A stretch of DNA of 49,308 bases from Chloroflexota bacterium. GTDB taxonomy: Bacteria; Chloroflexota; Dehalococcoidia; DSTF01; RBG-16-68-14. The stretch covers positions 1 to 49,308 of the forward strand of contig QIFC01000096.1 of assembly GCA_003228685.1 (NCBI GenBank), given 5' to 3'. The notes under the pieces were generated by a model that was not told the DNA's origin, made no database searches, and saw only the letters and a list, made by a program, of their open reading frames with translations. The position numbers were made by a program, and so were the translations under genes. How positions within the stretch are numbered: position 1 is the stretch's first letter; each line of letters starts with the position of its first letter. Below, in pieces: positions 48,998 to 49,308 of this stretch.

Positions 48998-49308
48998 CTA
49001 GTCGACGAAGCGGAAGCGCAGTAGCGCGACCGAGAAGAACGCGCCGGCGAACGCGACGAGCACGGCTAGCGCTGGCAGGATGTCGGCGACGCCGCCACCA
49101 CGGACGATCACATCTTGGAACGCCGCCAAGGCCCAATAGTGCGGCGTGACCGGCGAGACGGCGGCCATCCAGCCGGGGAGGAGAAAGACGGGCACGAGCG
49201 CGCCGCCGAACGCCGCCAGCACGATCACGGAGAGGTTGATCGTCTGTTGCTGGGCTAGGTTGGCGCTGAGGAGGGCGTTGATCATCAGACCGAAGGACAC
49301 GCTCACGG
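48998..49308 (-). CDS. ABC-2 type permease, C-terminal fragment (cut by window edge)
   Basis: The last ~103 residues of an ABC-2 family permease: hydrophobic segments with FGLMINALLSANLAQQQ, then LSVIVLAAFGGALVPVFLLP and a final ILPALAVLVAFAGAFFSVAL ending RFRFVD. The GGALVPVFLLPGWM region is the family's conserved loop. The start lies outside the window. It is separate from the exporters at 29-33 kb. Possible partner ATPase lies beyond the edge. Confidence 0.85.
   Translation of the reverse strand, partial: VSVSFGLMINALLSANLAQQQTINLSVIVLAAFGGALVPVFLLPGWMAAVSPVTPHYWALAAFQDVIVRGGGVADILPALAVLVAFAGAFFSVALLRFRFVD

Overview
The window is GC-rich, gene-dense bacterial DNA with short spacers, many 4-bp ATGA/GTGA overlaps between genes and frequent GTG/TTG starts. 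Several features together suggest an uncultured Chloroflexota (Dehalococcoidia/SAR202-like) chromosome. They are a Pro-Thr 'PTDTP' linker protein, a CoA-enzyme activase of about 1,400 residues, many flavin enzymes and acyl-CoA enzymes, tandem ABC-2 exporters, and a small 'KTAxGKAxxxxNAxKHG' protein. This is an inference from gene style; there is no rRNA or marker set in the window to prove it.

Layout. (1) 1-3039, minus strand: an operon korD-korA-korB-korC for a four-subunit 2-oxoacid:ferredoxin oxidoreductase, followed by an HdrA-like flavoprotein cut by the window edge. (2) 3040-11963: an integrated element of about 8.4 kb. It is bounded by a 48-bp exact direct repeat (3562-3609 and 11889-11936) that is the 3' part, CCA end included, of the intact tRNA-Gly(CCC) at 11889-11963. 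Next to the distal repeat lies a tyrosine recombinase gene with all catalytic residues but two in-frame stop codons, surrounded by short repeats that look like integrase arm sites. The cargo is one minus-strand operon of six genes: Gfo/Idh/MocA dehydrogenase, DapA-like aldolase, DUF6807 protein, cupin, Old Yellow Enzyme-like flavoprotein and a large protein of unknown function. I read it as a mobile catabolic cassette, probably for a sugar-acid or glycoside-like compound. (3) 12053-16010: secreted and membrane proteins of unknown role. (4) 16320-29253: a catabolic/anaerobic-type block with the giant 2-hydroxyacyl-CoA dehydratase-activator-like protein, two nitroreductases, DinB, acyl-CoA dehydrogenase, alpha/beta hydrolase, a thiolase-like protein and a 2-oxoacid dehydrogenase E1 alpha/beta pair without E2/E3. 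(5) 29276-37349: two overlapping ATPase/permease ABC-2 exporter pairs, two HExxH metallopeptidase-like genes and a class A penicillin-binding protein. (6) 37342-47707: housekeeping and mixed genes: methyltransferase, gatC-gatA, a Holliday-junction-resolvase-related nuclease, aminotransferase, hydrolase, a more AT-rich pair of unknown genes, TfoX-N, lipoprotein, inositol-phosphatase family, argS, DUF402. (7) 47789-49308: a small basic protein behind a near-consensus promoter, about 530 bp without a gene, and the C-terminal end of an ABC-2 permease.

The most interesting part is the tRNA-Gly element: its ends can be placed to the base, its recombinase is freshly broken, its regulatory/recombination repeats are visible, and its six-gene cargo does not match a pathway I can name. 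No CRISPR array, rRNA or insertion sequence with a transposase was seen.
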